Below are positions 1 to 8,800 of a DNA stretch of 64,000 nt, piece by piece. The stretch lies in contig NC_014923.1 of the NCBI RefSeq assembly GCF_000185905.1, positions 372,001 to 436,000 on the forward strand. Direction: 5' to 3'. Within the stretch, counting starts at the first letter, position 1, and each line of letters starts with the position of its first letter. The translations under genes were made by a program, and so were the position numbers. This DNA is from Mesorhizobium ciceri biovar biserrulae WSM1271. Lineage in GTDB: Bacteria > Pseudomonadota > Alphaproteobacteria > Rhizobiales > Rhizobiaceae. Below the pieces are notes generated by a model. It saw only the letters and a program-made list of their open reading frames with translations, did not search any database and was not told the DNA's origin.

Positions 1-187
1 CACCGACGAGAACCATCGAGATCGCGACCAGCAAATACCGCGGATCGCCGCTCTTCCACCAGACCAGGCCGATCAGGAAAGTCTGCGCGAGAATGCCGAT
101 CGAAAGCGTCAGCCCGTCGCGAAACAGGGTTTCCACGAACGGAATATAGACGTCGACCGGGATCTCGTTCTTTTTTCGCAGATTCAA
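1..187 (-). CDS. N-terminus of a membrane protein, cut by window start
   Basis: About 62 codons are open on the minus strand and run off the window at position 1. No ATG or GTG lies in frame after the upstream stop, so the best start is TTG at 187. After a charged start (LRKKNEIP) come two hydrophobic stretches, one around TLSIGILAQTFLIGLV and one beginning LLVAISMVLVG. This short-leader-then-helices look resembles the N-terminus of rhizobial membrane-bound GGDEF/EAL proteins, but no catalytic domain is in the window, so the function is a guess. It could be any multi-helix membrane protein. Confidence 0.45.
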   Translation of the reverse strand, partial: MNLRKKNEIPVDVYIPFVETLFRDGLTLSIGILAQTFLIGLVWWKSGDPRYLLVAISMVLVG

Positions 188-331
188 CGCCTGAATCCCA
201 ACCCTGGGGAGCCAAGCAGTGCCACATCCGCCTTAAGAAAGATTTAGAGAGACCCTCGCGCTCCTGCCGTCAAGCCGGGTGACGCAGCGGAAAGCAAGGA
301 AACTGTCGTTCAGGTAAACAAGGCGTATCGA

Positions 332-3300
332 TCATTCGGCGGCCTGAAGTTCGGGCCGCGCCGGCGTACTCGACAGGCGTTCGAGCAGCCTTTGGCGCTC
401 GCCGGCGGCCTTTTGCGCGCTGGCTTGACGGACGTGGCCATAGCCGCGGATGAGGGCAGGCACCGAGGCCAGCGCAACCGCCGCATCGACCCTGGCTGGG
501 GCCAACGATCCGGCGATGAGCTCCAGATCCGCCTCGTACCGCGCCAGCAGCTGCCGCTCCATGCGCCGTTCGGCGGTGTAGCCGAACAGGTCGAAGGCAG
601 TGCCGCGCAGGCCCTTCATCGCCGCCAGCACGCGAAAACCCTTCATCATCCACGGGCCGAAGCTCGATTTCCGCGGGCTTCCGTCATTGCCGCGACGGCC
701 CATGATCGGCGGAGCGAGGTGGAATTCGAGCCTTTCGTAGCTCTGGAACTGCTTGCCCAGTTCGGCGGCGAAAGAGCCGTCCGTGTAAAGACGCGCCACC
801 TCGTATTCGTCCTTGATCGCCATCAGCTTGAACAGGTTCCTGGCGGCAGCCTGCGACACCGCGGTCGAACCAGGCACGGCCTTCGCTTCGGCGGCGCGCA
901 ACGCGGCCAGTTTTCCGGCATAACGCCTGCCATAGGCGGCGTTCTGATAGGCGGTCAGGAAGGCGACGCGGCGGGCAATGATGTCGTCCAGCGTCTCGGC
1001 GGTATCCGTGGCCTGGCCTGCCTTTCCAGCCGCGGTCGGGCCCGGCTGGGCAACCAGCCCGCGCACGAAATCCGGCTGATGGGCAGCGCGACGGCCCCAG
1101 CGGAAGGCGGCGATGTTCATCGCCACGGCTTCGCCATTGAGCTCGATCGCCTTCTCGACCGCCTCGGCGGACAGCGGCAGGCCGCTGTGCTGGAAGGCAA
1201 AGCCAAGCATGAACATGTTGGCGCCGAGCGAATTGCCGAAAAGTGCCGTGGCAGTGCGGGTGGCATCGAAGAAATGTGCCTTGTCGTCGCCCGCAGCCGC
1301 GCGGATCGCCTTTTTCAGCCGCTCTATCGGCAACGAAAAATCGGCCGAGCGGGCGAATTCGCCGGGCATGATCTCGGCGGTGTTGGCGACGAAGATGGTG
1401 TGGCCCTCGCGCACCGCGGTCAGCACCTTCTTGGCGCCCGACACGACGAGATCGCAGCCAAGCACGAGATCGGCCTTCCCTGCCGAAACGCGGATCGCAT
1501 GGATGTCGTCCGGGGTACGGGCGATGCGGACATGGGTGAACACCGAGCCGCCCTTCTGGGCGAGGCCGGCCATGTCGATCATGCCGCAGCCCTTGTCCTC
1601 AAGATGCGCCGCCATGCCGAGCACCGCACCGACGGTGACGACGCCGGTGCCGCCGACGCCGTCGATGATCGCCGCCCAGCCCTGCTCGCCAAGCGGGAAT
1701 TGCGCCGGAACGGGCACGCCTTCCAGCGGATCGGCCTGGCCGGCCAGGCCCTCGGCCTTGCGGATCTTGGCGCCGTGCACAGTGACGAAGGACGGGCAGA
1801 AGCCGTTGACGCAGGAGAAATCCTTGTTGCAGCTCGACTGGTCGATCTTGCGCTTGCGGCCGAATTCGGTCTCGACCGGCTGGATCGAGACGCAGTTCGA
1901 CTGTACGCCGCAATCGCCGCAGCCTTCGCAGACCAGTTCGTTGATGAAGACGCGCTTGTCGGGATCAGGGAATGTGCCGCGCTTGCGGCGGCGGCGTTTT
2001 TCGGCGGCGCAGGTCTGGTCGTAGAGCAAGACCGAAACGCCCTTGACGTCGCGCAGCTCGCGCTGGACGAGATCGAGGTCGTCGCGGTGATGGATAGTGG
2101 CACCGGCCGGGAATTCGGCTTTGCCAGCATATTTGTCCGGCTCATCCGTGACGATGGCAATGCGGTCGACACCCTCGGCCCGCACCTGCCTGGCAATCAT
2201 ATCGACGGTCAGGCCGCCTTCGTGCGGCTGGCCGCCGGTCATGGCGACCGCGTCGTTGTAGAGGATCTTGTAGGTGATGTTGGCATCGCTCGACAGCGCG
2301 AAGCGGATCGCCAGCGTACCGGAATGGTTGTAGGTGCCGTCGCCAAGATTCTGGAAGATGTGCTCGCGCTTGGAGAACGGCGCCTGGCCGACCCATTGCG
2401 CGCCCTCGCCGCCCATGGCCGTGAAGCCGACTGTGTTGCGGTCCATCCACAGCGCCATGAAGTGGCAGCCGATGCCGGCCGCGGCGATCGAGCCGTCCGG
2501 CACCTTGGTGGACGAATTGTGCGGGCAACCGGAACAGAAGAACGGCGTGCGCGAGCCGATGTCGGTGGCCTCGGTGAGCATTGCCTGGAACTGGCGCAGT
2601 TTTGCCACCCGCGCCGAAATCTCTTCGGACGGGCCGATGGTCCTGACGATCCTCTCGCCAAGCGCGATGGCGATCTCGTTGGGATCGAGCGCGCCTTTGG
2701 CCGGAAACAGCCAGTCGCCGCGCTCGTCCTTCTTGCCGATAATGACCGGTTGGGTGGCAGTGCCATAAAGGCTTTCGCGCAACTGTACCTCGATCAGCGA
2801 GCGCTTCTCCTCGACGACGACGACGGTGTCGAGGCCGCGGGCGAAACCGGCGATGTGATGCAGGTCGAGCGGCCAGGGGCAGCCGACCTTGAACAGCCGC
2901 ACCCCGATGCGGTTGGCGGCCGCTTCGTCGATGCCGATATCCTCCAGCGCCTGGCGAACGTCGAGATAGCTCTTGCCGAGCGTGATGATGCCGATCTTCG
3001 GATTGCGGCCGCCCGAATAGACGATGCGGTTCAGCCCATTGGCAAGGATGAAGGCGGAGGCCGCGGCGCGCTTGTGTTCATGCAGCCGCTCCTCCTGGCC
3101 GAGCATGTCGATCTCGTGGCGGATGTTGAGACCGCCAGGCGGCATGTCGAACTCCGGCACGACGATGTTCAGCCGCTCGAGCGCGGCATCGACCGAGGCG
3201 GTCGATTCGATGTTGTCCTTGACGCATTTGATCGCCGCCCACGTGCCGGCAAAGCGCGACATGGCGAAGCCGTAGAGCCCGTAGTCGATGATCTCCTGGA

Positions 3301-3826
3301 CACCGGCCGGGTTGAGGATCGGCACCATCGTGTCGACGAACAGGAATTCGGTGGCGTGCGCATTGGTCGAGGATTCGGCCATATGGTCGTCGCCCATCAG
3401 CGCAAGCACGCCGCCATGCTTCGACGATCCGGCGAGGTTGGCGTGGCGGAACACATCGCCTGAGCGGTCGACGCCCGGGCCCTTGCCGTACCAGACCGAA
3501 AAGACGCCGTCATGAGTGCCCTCGCCCAGCAGCTCCGTCTGCTGCGCCCCCCAGCAGGCGGTGGCGGCAAGCTCCTCGTTGAGACCCGGCTGGAAGATGA
3601 TGTCAGCCTGGGCGAGCTGTTTCTTCGCCTTCCACAGCTGCATGTCGAGGCCGCCGAGCGGCGAACCGCGATAGCCGGAGACGAACCCGGCCGTGTTCAA
3701 GCCGGCGCGACGGTCGCGCTCGCGCTGCATCAAGAGCATGCGAATGACCGCCTGCGCGCCGGACAGGAAGATGCGCTCCTTTGCGAGATCGAACTTGTCG
3801 TCGAGCGCGACGTCGTGCAGCGTCAT
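332..3826 (-). CDS. Fused indolepyruvate:ferredoxin oxidoreductase family protein
   Basis: A 1164-residue single chain that combines the alpha and beta functions usually split between IorA and IorB. The family oxidatively decarboxylates aryl pyruvates or related 2-oxo acids with thiamine diphosphate and ferredoxin. A GDGTYNHSG thiamine-diphosphate motif lies near residue 498. A cysteine-rich stretch (CEGCGDCG, then further Cys to about residue 680) looks like an iron-sulfur site. A GVGGTGVVTVG glycine-rich segment near residue 722 marks the gamma domain, followed by a long C-terminal domain. The start at 3826 (MTLHDVALDD) is preferred because AGAGGA lies just upstream; the frame stays open further 5' to 4015 without family-like sequence. 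No ferredoxin gene is adjacent. The substrate cannot be read from the sequence. Confidence 0.88.
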   Translation of the reverse strand: MTLHDVALDDKFDLAKERIFLSGAQAVIRMLLMQRERDRRAGLNTAGFVSGYRGSPLGGLDMQLWKAKKQLAQADIIFQPGLNEELAATACWGAQQTELLGEGTHDGVFSVWYGKGPGVDRSGDVFRHANLAGSSKHGGVLALMGDDHMAESSTNAHATEFLFVDTMVPILNPAGVQEIIDYGLYGFAMSRFAGTWAAIKCVKDNIESTASVDAALERLNIVVPEFDMPPGGLNIRHEIDMLGQEERLHEHKRAAASAFILANGLNRIVYSGGRNPKIGIITLGKSYLDVRQALEDIGIDEAAANRIGVRLFKVGCPWPLDLHHIAGFARGLDTVVVVEEKRSLIEVQLRESLYGTATQPVIIGKKDERGDWLFPAKGALDPNEIAIALGERIVRTIGPSEEISARVAKLRQFQAMLTEATDIGSRTPFFCSGCPHNSSTKVPDGSIAAAGIGCHFMALWMDRNTVGFTAMGGEGAQWVGQAPFSKREHIFQNLGDGTYNHSGTLAIRFALSSDANITYKILYNDAVAMTGGQPHEGGLTVDMIARQVRAEGVDRIAIVTDEPDKYAGKAEFPAGATIHHRDDLDLVQRELRDVKGVSVLLYDQTCAAEKRRRRKRGTFPDPDKRVFINELVCEGCGDCGVQSNCVSIQPVETEFGRKRKIDQSSCNKDFSCVNGFCPSFVTVHGAKIRKAEGLAGQADPLEGVPVPAQFPLGEQGWAAIIDGVGGTGVVTVGAVLGMAAHLEDKGCGMIDMAGLAQKGGSVFTHVRIARTPDDIHAIRVSAGKADLVLGCDLVVSGAKKVLTAVREGHTIFVANTAEIMPGEFARSADFSLPIERLKKAIRAAAGDDKAHFFDATRTATALFGNSLGANMFMLGFAFQHSGLPLSAEAVEKAIELNGEAVAMNIAAFRWGRRAAHQPDFVRGLVAQPGPTAAGKAGQATDTAETLDDIIARRVAFLTAYQNAAYGRRYAGKLAALRAAEAKAVPGSTAVSQAAARNLFKLMAIKDEYEVARLYTDGSFAAELGKQFQSYERLEFHLAPPIMGRRGNDGSPRKSSFGPWMMKGFRVLAAMKGLRGTAFDLFGYTAERRMERQLLARYEADLELIAGSLAPARVDAAVALASVPALIRGYGHVRQASAQKAAGERQRLLERLSSTPARPELQAAE

Positions 3827-4045
3827 CAGGCATTTCCTCTGCGGAGGCCACGCGGGGCAGGCAGCCAACGTCGGGGTCGGATGACGCATCCTTTCTCCCC
3901 TTGCAAGGCAGGTCAAACAAAATCGCAGATGCCAGGCAACGCGCAACGAACAGTCCGCGGCCATCCTGAATCGGGTATGAAACCGATCCGCGGACATTGC
4001 CCGGCGCATGAACATTACAGCTGCGGCGCGGCCGGCCGCGACGCG

Positions 4046-4582
4046 TCAGCCGCCTTTCGAGCAATCTGGCTTCGGCTCGCCCGGCAGCTTGCCGTCGGGA
4101 TGGCCGACGAGATCGGGATTGGCGGTGTAGAGCTGGTCGATGACCAGCGGCCGGTCGGGCAGGATCGACTGGTCTTCCGTCGACATCAGCGTGGTGTCGA
4201 TCTTCTGCAGGACCGCGCCGTCGGCGCCCTTGATGCTGATGGCAATCGCATAGGGCTTGTTCTTGACGACGCAGGTCAGTGCCGGGCTCTCCAGCGTCAC
4301 CTTGTCGAGCTTCGGCCAGACCTTCTGCTCGACCACCAGAGGTGCGCCGCCGGCGGGATCCTGGAAGCTGGCGACCGCCACCTGGCCCTCTCCCATCGGC
4401 TTCAGCGGCCGCAGGGTCACCACATAAGTCGCCCTGGCGAGGCGGTAGTTGAAAACGAATATCTTGCCGGAAATCTCGAACAGCTTGCCTTCGGCGTCGC
4501 CGGTATCGCGGCAGGCGCCGAGCGCAACGGCCACGATGAGCGCCGCGCCAACAAGGATCGAACGGGAAAGGCCGCTACGCAT
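4046..4582 (-). CDS. Putative lipoprotein of unknown function
   Basis: A 178-residue protein with a typical lipoprotein signal: a short basic N-terminus, a hydrophobic helix (SILVGAALIVAVAL) and a lipobox ending in GAC near residue 20. The mature part is rich in beta-strand-like sequence, contains one further pair of cysteines, and has no motif I recognise. The start at 4582 is preferred over 4594 because GAGG lies six bases ahead. The start overlaps the end of the upstream ABATE/CGNR regulator gene by a few bases, so the two are probably co-transcribed. The function is unknown. Confidence 0.75.
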   Translation of the reverse strand: MRSGLSRSILVGAALIVAVALGACRDTGDAEGKLFEISGKIFVFNYRLARATYVVTLRPLKPMGEGQVAVASFQDPAGGAPLVVEQKVWPKLDKVTLESPALTCVVKNKPYAIAISIKGADGAVLQKIDTTLMSTEDQSILPDRPLVIDQLYTANPDLVGHPDGKLPGEPKPDCSKGG

Positions 4583-5186
4583 TCTTGACCTCATTTTCCG
4601 CCATGCGACGACGGCGATAGTGACGGCTTGCCTTCTGACGGTTGCCGCACACCGCCATGTCGCACCATAGGCGGCTGGAATTGCGGCTTCTGTCGACGAA
4701 CAGCCAGGTGCAGTTGGGACAGATCCTGAGCCTTGCGAGAGTATCGTCGCGCAGAAGCGATAGCGCCGAAACCGCCAGCGCCGCCTCGAAGGCGATCGGC
4801 GTCAGGGGATCACCGAATGGCCTTCCCGGCGCACCGATCTCGGTCCGGCTGCCGGCCAGACCCTCGGCGCAGGCGCTCAGGAATCCGGGCAGATCAGCGG
4901 TGGCGACCGCGCCCTTCGACACCGCTCCACGAAACAGCCGGTCCGTCGCCTCGCGGATCGACAGCACGACGGGTGCGATCGCCATCGCTGAGGATACCGC
5001 CAGCGGCCTTTCGCCAAGCTCGGCGGCGCGAAAGCGGCTCGCCGCGTCGGCGAAGCGGGCAATCTCGGCCGGATCTTCGAAGCGGTCGAACGTCCGCCCC
5101 GGATCGCCGCGCAGCACGACGGTGTTCGCCGTGTCGAGCGCAAGCAGGCCGCCGGTGAAGCGGTGCGGGGTCCATGATACCGTCAT
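4575..5186 (-). CDS. ABATE domain / CGNR zinc-finger regulator
   Basis: A 203-residue protein of the family formerly called DUF1470. The N-terminal two thirds, beginning FTGGLLALDTANTV, fit the ABATE ligand-binding-like domain. The C-terminus carries the CGNR zinc finger: CPNC about residue 157, then CDMAVCGNRQKASRHYRRR, a probable nucleic-acid-binding element. Such proteins are thought to be transcriptional regulators. A perfect inverted repeat sits just upstream (5193-5228) and may be its own operator. It is the first gene of a two-gene minus-strand unit with the lipoprotein gene. Confidence 0.85.
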   Translation of the reverse strand: MTVSWTPHRFTGGLLALDTANTVVLRGDPGRTFDRFEDPAEIARFADAASRFRAAELGERPLAVSSAMAIAPVVLSIREATDRLFRGAVSKGAVATADLPGFLSACAEGLAGSRTEIGAPGRPFGDPLTPIAFEAALAVSALSLLRDDTLARLRICPNCTWLFVDRSRNSSRLWCDMAVCGNRQKASRHYRRRRMAENEVKNA

Positions 5187-5192
5187 GGCGAA

Positions 5193-5228
5193 AATCTAAC
5201 CGATAAATCATATTTGACAAGTTAGATT
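5193..5228. promoter_or_regulatory. Inverted repeat in ABATE/CGNR promoter
   Basis: AATCTAAC (5193-5200) and GTTAGATT (5221-5228) form a perfect 8-bp inverted repeat with a 20-base spacer. On the minus strand a TATGAT -10-like hexamer (5208-5213) lies between the arms, so a protein bound to both arms would cover the core promoter of the regulator gene that starts at 5186. This is consistent with autoregulation but untested. Confidence 0.5.
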
Positions 5229-5334
5229 CAGCGATGCAACCTCACTCCGGGATGCGGTGGTCTCCGCAGCCTTTTGAGCATGCTGTTGGCCAGGACCGCT
5301 TCGCACTTTTGGGCGGCATGCTTCGAGGTTTTGC

Positions 5335-6240
5335 ATGCTCTATTTCTTCCAGCAGGTGCTGAACGGGCTGCATTCGGGCGCGCTGTATGCGTTGCTCGCC
5401 TTTGGCTATGTGCTGACCAACGGCATCCTGCACCGCACCAATCTCGCCTATGGCGCGTTGTTCGCCTTTTGCGGCCAGACCATGATCCTGACCGCGGCCT
5501 TCGGCTATCAGGTGCTGTGGCTGACGCTGCTGGCGGCGGTGGCGCTCGGCGTCGTCGCTGCGTTCCTCTATGCCGCGCTGATCAGCCACGTGCTGTCGCG
5601 CAGTGTCTTCGAACCGTTGGCCGACCGCACGCCCAATGCAATCGTGGTGACGACGCTCGGCATCCTGCTGCTGCTGTCCGAAGCGAGCCGCATCGCCGCC
5701 GACACGCATGATCTGTGGCTGCCGCCGATGCTGGCGGAGCCCATCGTTTTCGCGCAGGGCGCGACCTTCAAGGCAACGCTGACGCTCATCCAGCTTATCG
5801 ACTGCGCCGTGGTGGTGGCGGCAATCGCGCTGGCCAGCTGGGCATTTGCCCGATCGAGCTTCGGACGGCGCTGGCGCGCCGTCTCCGACGACCCCAAGGC
5901 TGCCGCGATGTGCGGCGTCGACGTACGCGCGGTGTTCCGGCACGCGGTGCTGTTCGGCGGCTTCTGCGCCGCGCTGGCCGGTGTCATGGCCGGGCTCTAT
6001 TACGGCAATGTCAGCTTCGGGTCGGGCCTCGTCTACGGACTGAAGATCCTGTTCGTGACGGCGGTCGGCGGCTATCTCTCGCCACCGCGCGCGGCGCTCG
6101 GCGCGGCCGTCTTCGGCATGGCCGAATCGCTGTGGGCCGGCTATTTCCCGGTCGAGTGGCGTGACGCGTGGATGTACCTGTTCCTGGTCACGACGCTGAT
6201 CCTCATCGGCGCCGGCCGCGACACCGGCAAAATCGCCTGA
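5335..6240 (+). CDS. LivH-type branched-chain amino acid ABC permease (orphan)
   Basis: A 301-residue integral membrane protein with about eight hydrophobic helices and the opening typical of LivH permeases (QQVLNGLHSGALYALLAFGY). It resembles the inner-membrane permease subunit of HAAT-family importers, which work with LivM, LivG, LivF and a periplasmic binding protein. None of these partners is next to it: the upstream gene is a divergent regulator and the downstream gene belongs to a TRAP transporter. It may pair with subunits encoded elsewhere. The length is normal for LivH and the frame is intact, so it does not look like a decaying remnant. Confidence 0.88.
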   Translation: MLYFFQQVLNGLHSGALYALLAFGYVLTNGILHRTNLAYGALFAFCGQTMILTAAFGYQVLWLTLLAAVALGVVAAFLYAALISHVLSRSVFEPLADRTPNAIVVTTLGILLLLSEASRIAADTHDLWLPPMLAEPIVFAQGATFKATLTLIQLIDCAVVVAAIALASWAFARSSFGRRWRAVSDDPKAAAMCGVDVRAVFRHAVLFGGFCAALAGVMAGLYYGNVSFGSGLVYGLKILFVTAVGGYLSPPRAALGAAVFGMAESLWAGYFPVEWRDAWMYLFLVTTLILIGAGRDTGKIA

Positions 6241-6428
6241 AAACGTCAGACTTTGGTTGCATGACGCGAGGGCAGATCGCCGGTATTGGGCACTGTCTGC
6301 CATGCGATGATATTCGCTGCCTCTATCCTTGTTGACCCGTCAGTCCACGCGCGGCATACCGTTGGACCACGTGGCGTGACGGACAAAAAGGGGGAAGCCG
6401 GCACGCCTCCGGTACAAGGGAGGAATGC

Positions 6429-7013
6429 ATGGCAGGGCTTCTCGCTCTATCCAGGACTATTGATCGCGCCAACGAGTTCATCGGCAAATGGATATCGTGG
6501 CTGATCCTGCTGGCGATCCTGGTGAGCGCCGCCAACGCCATTATCCGCAAGGTGTTCGACATATCGTCGAACGCTTGGCTCGAGCTGCAATGGTATCTGT
6601 TCGGCGCCGCCTTCATGCTGGCCGCCGCCTATACGCTGAAGCAGAACGAACATATCCGCATCGACGTCGTCTACGGCCTGTTTCCACGCCGCGTGCAGCA
6701 CTGGATCGACCTTTTCGGGCATGTCTTTTTTCTGATGCCGTTCGTGACGCTGATGGTGATCTATTTCGTTCCTTATGTGTCGCTGTCGTTTCGCAGCGGC
6801 GAGATGTCCAACAATTCCGGCGGCCTGATCATCTGGCCCGCCAAGGCCATCCTGCTCGTCGGGTTTTTCCTGCTGGCGCTGCAGGGCATCTCCGAGATCA
6901 TCAAGAAGATCGCCATCATGCGCGGAGACATGGACGACCCCAATCCCTTCATATCGGTGCATGAGCAGGCCGAACTCGAAGCCAAGGCGCTGGCCGACGA
7001 GGTGCGTTCGTGA
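6429..7013 (+). CDS. TRAP transporter small membrane subunit (DctQ type)
   Basis: A 194-residue protein with four predicted membrane helices, the standard architecture of the small TRAP subunit. A conserved patch near residues 45-85 (NAWLELQWYLFG, KQNEHIRIDV) is typical of DctQ proteins from the 2-oxoacid / TakP-type branch. The start at 6429 has GGGAGG five bases upstream. The stop overlaps the next start by one base, so the large subunit is translationally coupled. Together they drive sodium- or proton-coupled uptake of an organic anion delivered by the periplasmic binding protein, probably the one at 9927-11036. Confidence 0.92.
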   Translation: MAGLLALSRTIDRANEFIGKWISWLILLAILVSAANAIIRKVFDISSNAWLELQWYLFGAAFMLAAAYTLKQNEHIRIDVVYGLFPRRVQHWIDLFGHVFFLMPFVTLMVIYFVPYVSLSFRSGEMSNNSGGLIIWPAKAILLVGFFLLALQGISEIIKKIAIMRGDMDDPNPFISVHEQAELEAKALADEVRS

Positions 7014-8794
7014 TGGAGTTCATCGCGCAGAACATGGCGCCGATCATGTTCGCTTCGCTGATCATCTTCCTGCTGATCGGCTACCCCGTCGCTTTTTCCT
7101 TGGCCGCCAACGGCTTGATGTTCTTCTTCATCGGCGTGCTGCTGTCTCCCTATTCCGGAGGATCGATCAACCTCGCCTGGCCGCTCCTGCACGCATTGCC
7201 GGATAATTTCTACGGCAGCCGGGTGATGTCGAACGACACGCTGCTGGCCATCCCGTTCTTCACCTTCATGGGCATCGTGCTCGAGCGATCGGGCATGGCC
7301 GAAGACCTGCTCGACACGATCGGCCAACTGTTCGGGCCAATCCGCGGCGGCCTCGCCTATGCGGTGATCTTCGTCGGCGCGCTTTTGGCGGCGACCACCG
7401 GCGTGGTGGCGGCTTCCGTCATCGCCATGGGCCTGATCTCGCTGCCGATCATGCTGCGCTATGGCTATGACCGCCGGCTCGCATCCGGTGTCATTGCCGC
7501 CTCCGGCACGCTTGCCCAGATCATCCCGCCGTCGCTGGTGCTGATCGTGCTTGCCGACCAGCTCGGCCGCTCGGTCGGCGATATGTACGCGGGCGCGTTG
7601 ATCCCGGGCCTCGTGCTCACCGGCCTCTATATGTCCTATATCCTGATCATGTCGATCATCCGGCCGAACTCGATGCCGGCGCTGCCGCTCGAGGCCCGTA
7701 CACTTGGCCATGGCGTGATGTCGCTGCTGGTGGCTTTGCTGGTCACATCGGCGGTTTCCTACGCGGCATATCGTTATCTGGCGCCGGCGCATGGCGACAA
7801 TGCCGACATTCTTGGCGCGACTGCCGGGGTGCTGTTCATCTACATCGTCGCCATTGCCGACAAGCGCCTGAACTTCAACATGATGTCCAGGCTCGCGCAG
7901 CAGGTGATCATCGTGCTGATCCCGCCACTGGCGCTGATCTTCCTGGTGCTGGGCACCATCTTCCTGGGCATCGCCACGCCGACCGAAGGCGGCGCCATGG
8001 GCTCGGTCGGCGCCTTGTTCATGGCGGCGGCCAAGGGGCGCTTGTCGCTTGACGTCGTCAAGCAGGCACTGGCCTCGACGACAAGGCTGTCGTCCTTCGT
8101 GCTGTTCATCCTGATCGGCGCACGGGTGTTCTCGCTGACCTTCTACGGCGTCAACGGCCACATCTGGGTCGAGCACCTTTTGACGTCGCTGCCGGGCGGC
8201 GAGGTCGGCTTCCTGATCGGCGTCAACATGCTCGTCTTCTTCCTCGCCTTCTTCCTCGATTTCTTCGAACTGGCGTTCATCATCGTACCGCTGCTGGCGC
8301 CCGCCGCCGACAAGCTCGGTATCGACCTGATCTGGTTCGGCGTGCTCCTGGGCGTCAACATGCAGACCAGCTTCATGCACCCGCCCTTCGGCTTCGCGCT
8401 GTTCTATCTGCGTTCGGTGGCCGCGCGCGTGCCCTATCTCGATCGTCTCACCGGCAAACAAATCGCGCCGGTGACGACCGGGCAGATCTATTGGGGCGCG
8501 GTGCCCTTTGTCTGCATCCAGGTGATCATGATCGGGCTGACCATCGCCTTCCCGCAAATGGTGATGCACTACAAGGGAACGACCGTCGATCCGGGCACCA
8601 TCGACTACAAGGTACCGGAGGTGCCCGGCCTGTCGCCGCTGGGCACGCCGCCGGCGGATGGAGCGGCGCCCGCTGGTGGCGCCACGGCGCCGGCCGCTCC
8701 TGACCTTTCGCAACCGCCCAGTTTCGGCGATCCGACACCGGCAAAGCCGGCAGCGCCACAGCCCGACCTGTCGCAACCGCCAAGCTTCAACTGA
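7013..8794 (+). CDS. TRAP transporter large permease (DctM type) with Pro-rich tail
   Basis: A 593-residue polytopic inner-membrane protein, the transport subunit of a TRAP importer. Landmarks include the IPFFTFMGIVLERSGMAEDL and IPPSLVLIVLADQLGRSVGD segments of the DctM core and a TPTEGGAMG loop. It is about 150 residues longer than the shortest DctM proteins, partly through extra helices near the middle as in the TakP/mannitol-chloroaromatic branch. It ends in a low-complexity tail of about 55 residues rich in Pro and Ala, in which PDLSQPPSF occurs twice. The start ATG at 7013 overlaps the DctQ stop. A GTG three bases earlier is possible. Confidence 0.93.
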   Translation: MEFIAQNMAPIMFASLIIFLLIGYPVAFSLAANGLMFFFIGVLLSPYSGGSINLAWPLLHALPDNFYGSRVMSNDTLLAIPFFTFMGIVLERSGMAEDLLDTIGQLFGPIRGGLAYAVIFVGALLAATTGVVAASVIAMGLISLPIMLRYGYDRRLASGVIAASGTLAQIIPPSLVLIVLADQLGRSVGDMYAGALIPGLVLTGLYMSYILIMSIIRPNSMPALPLEARTLGHGVMSLLVALLVTSAVSYAAYRYLAPAHGDNADILGATAGVLFIYIVAIADKRLNFNMMSRLAQQVIIVLIPPLALIFLVLGTIFLGIATPTEGGAMGSVGALFMAAAKGRLSLDVVKQALASTTRLSSFVLFILIGARVFSLTFYGVNGHIWVEHLLTSLPGGEVGFLIGVNMLVFFLAFFLDFFELAFIIVPLLAPAADKLGIDLIWFGVLLGVNMQTSFMHPPFGFALFYLRSVAARVPYLDRLTGKQIAPVTTGQIYWGAVPFVCIQVIMIGLTIAFPQMVMHYKGTTVDPGTIDYKVPEVPGLSPLGTPPADGAAPAGGATAPAAPDLSQPPSFGDPTPAKPAAPQPDLSQPPSFN

Positions 8795-8800
8795 ACCGGC

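Noticed and set aside
392..3463. A 1023-codon open frame on the plus strand
   Set aside because: It is antisense to the indolepyruvate oxidoreductase gene, which has clear family motifs; the plus frame is Arg/Asp/His-rich shadow sequence caused by high GC.
6773..8776. A 667-codon minus-strand open frame over the TRAP permease
   Set aside because: The plus strand encodes a recognisable DctM protein; the antisense product has only low-complexity charged sequence.
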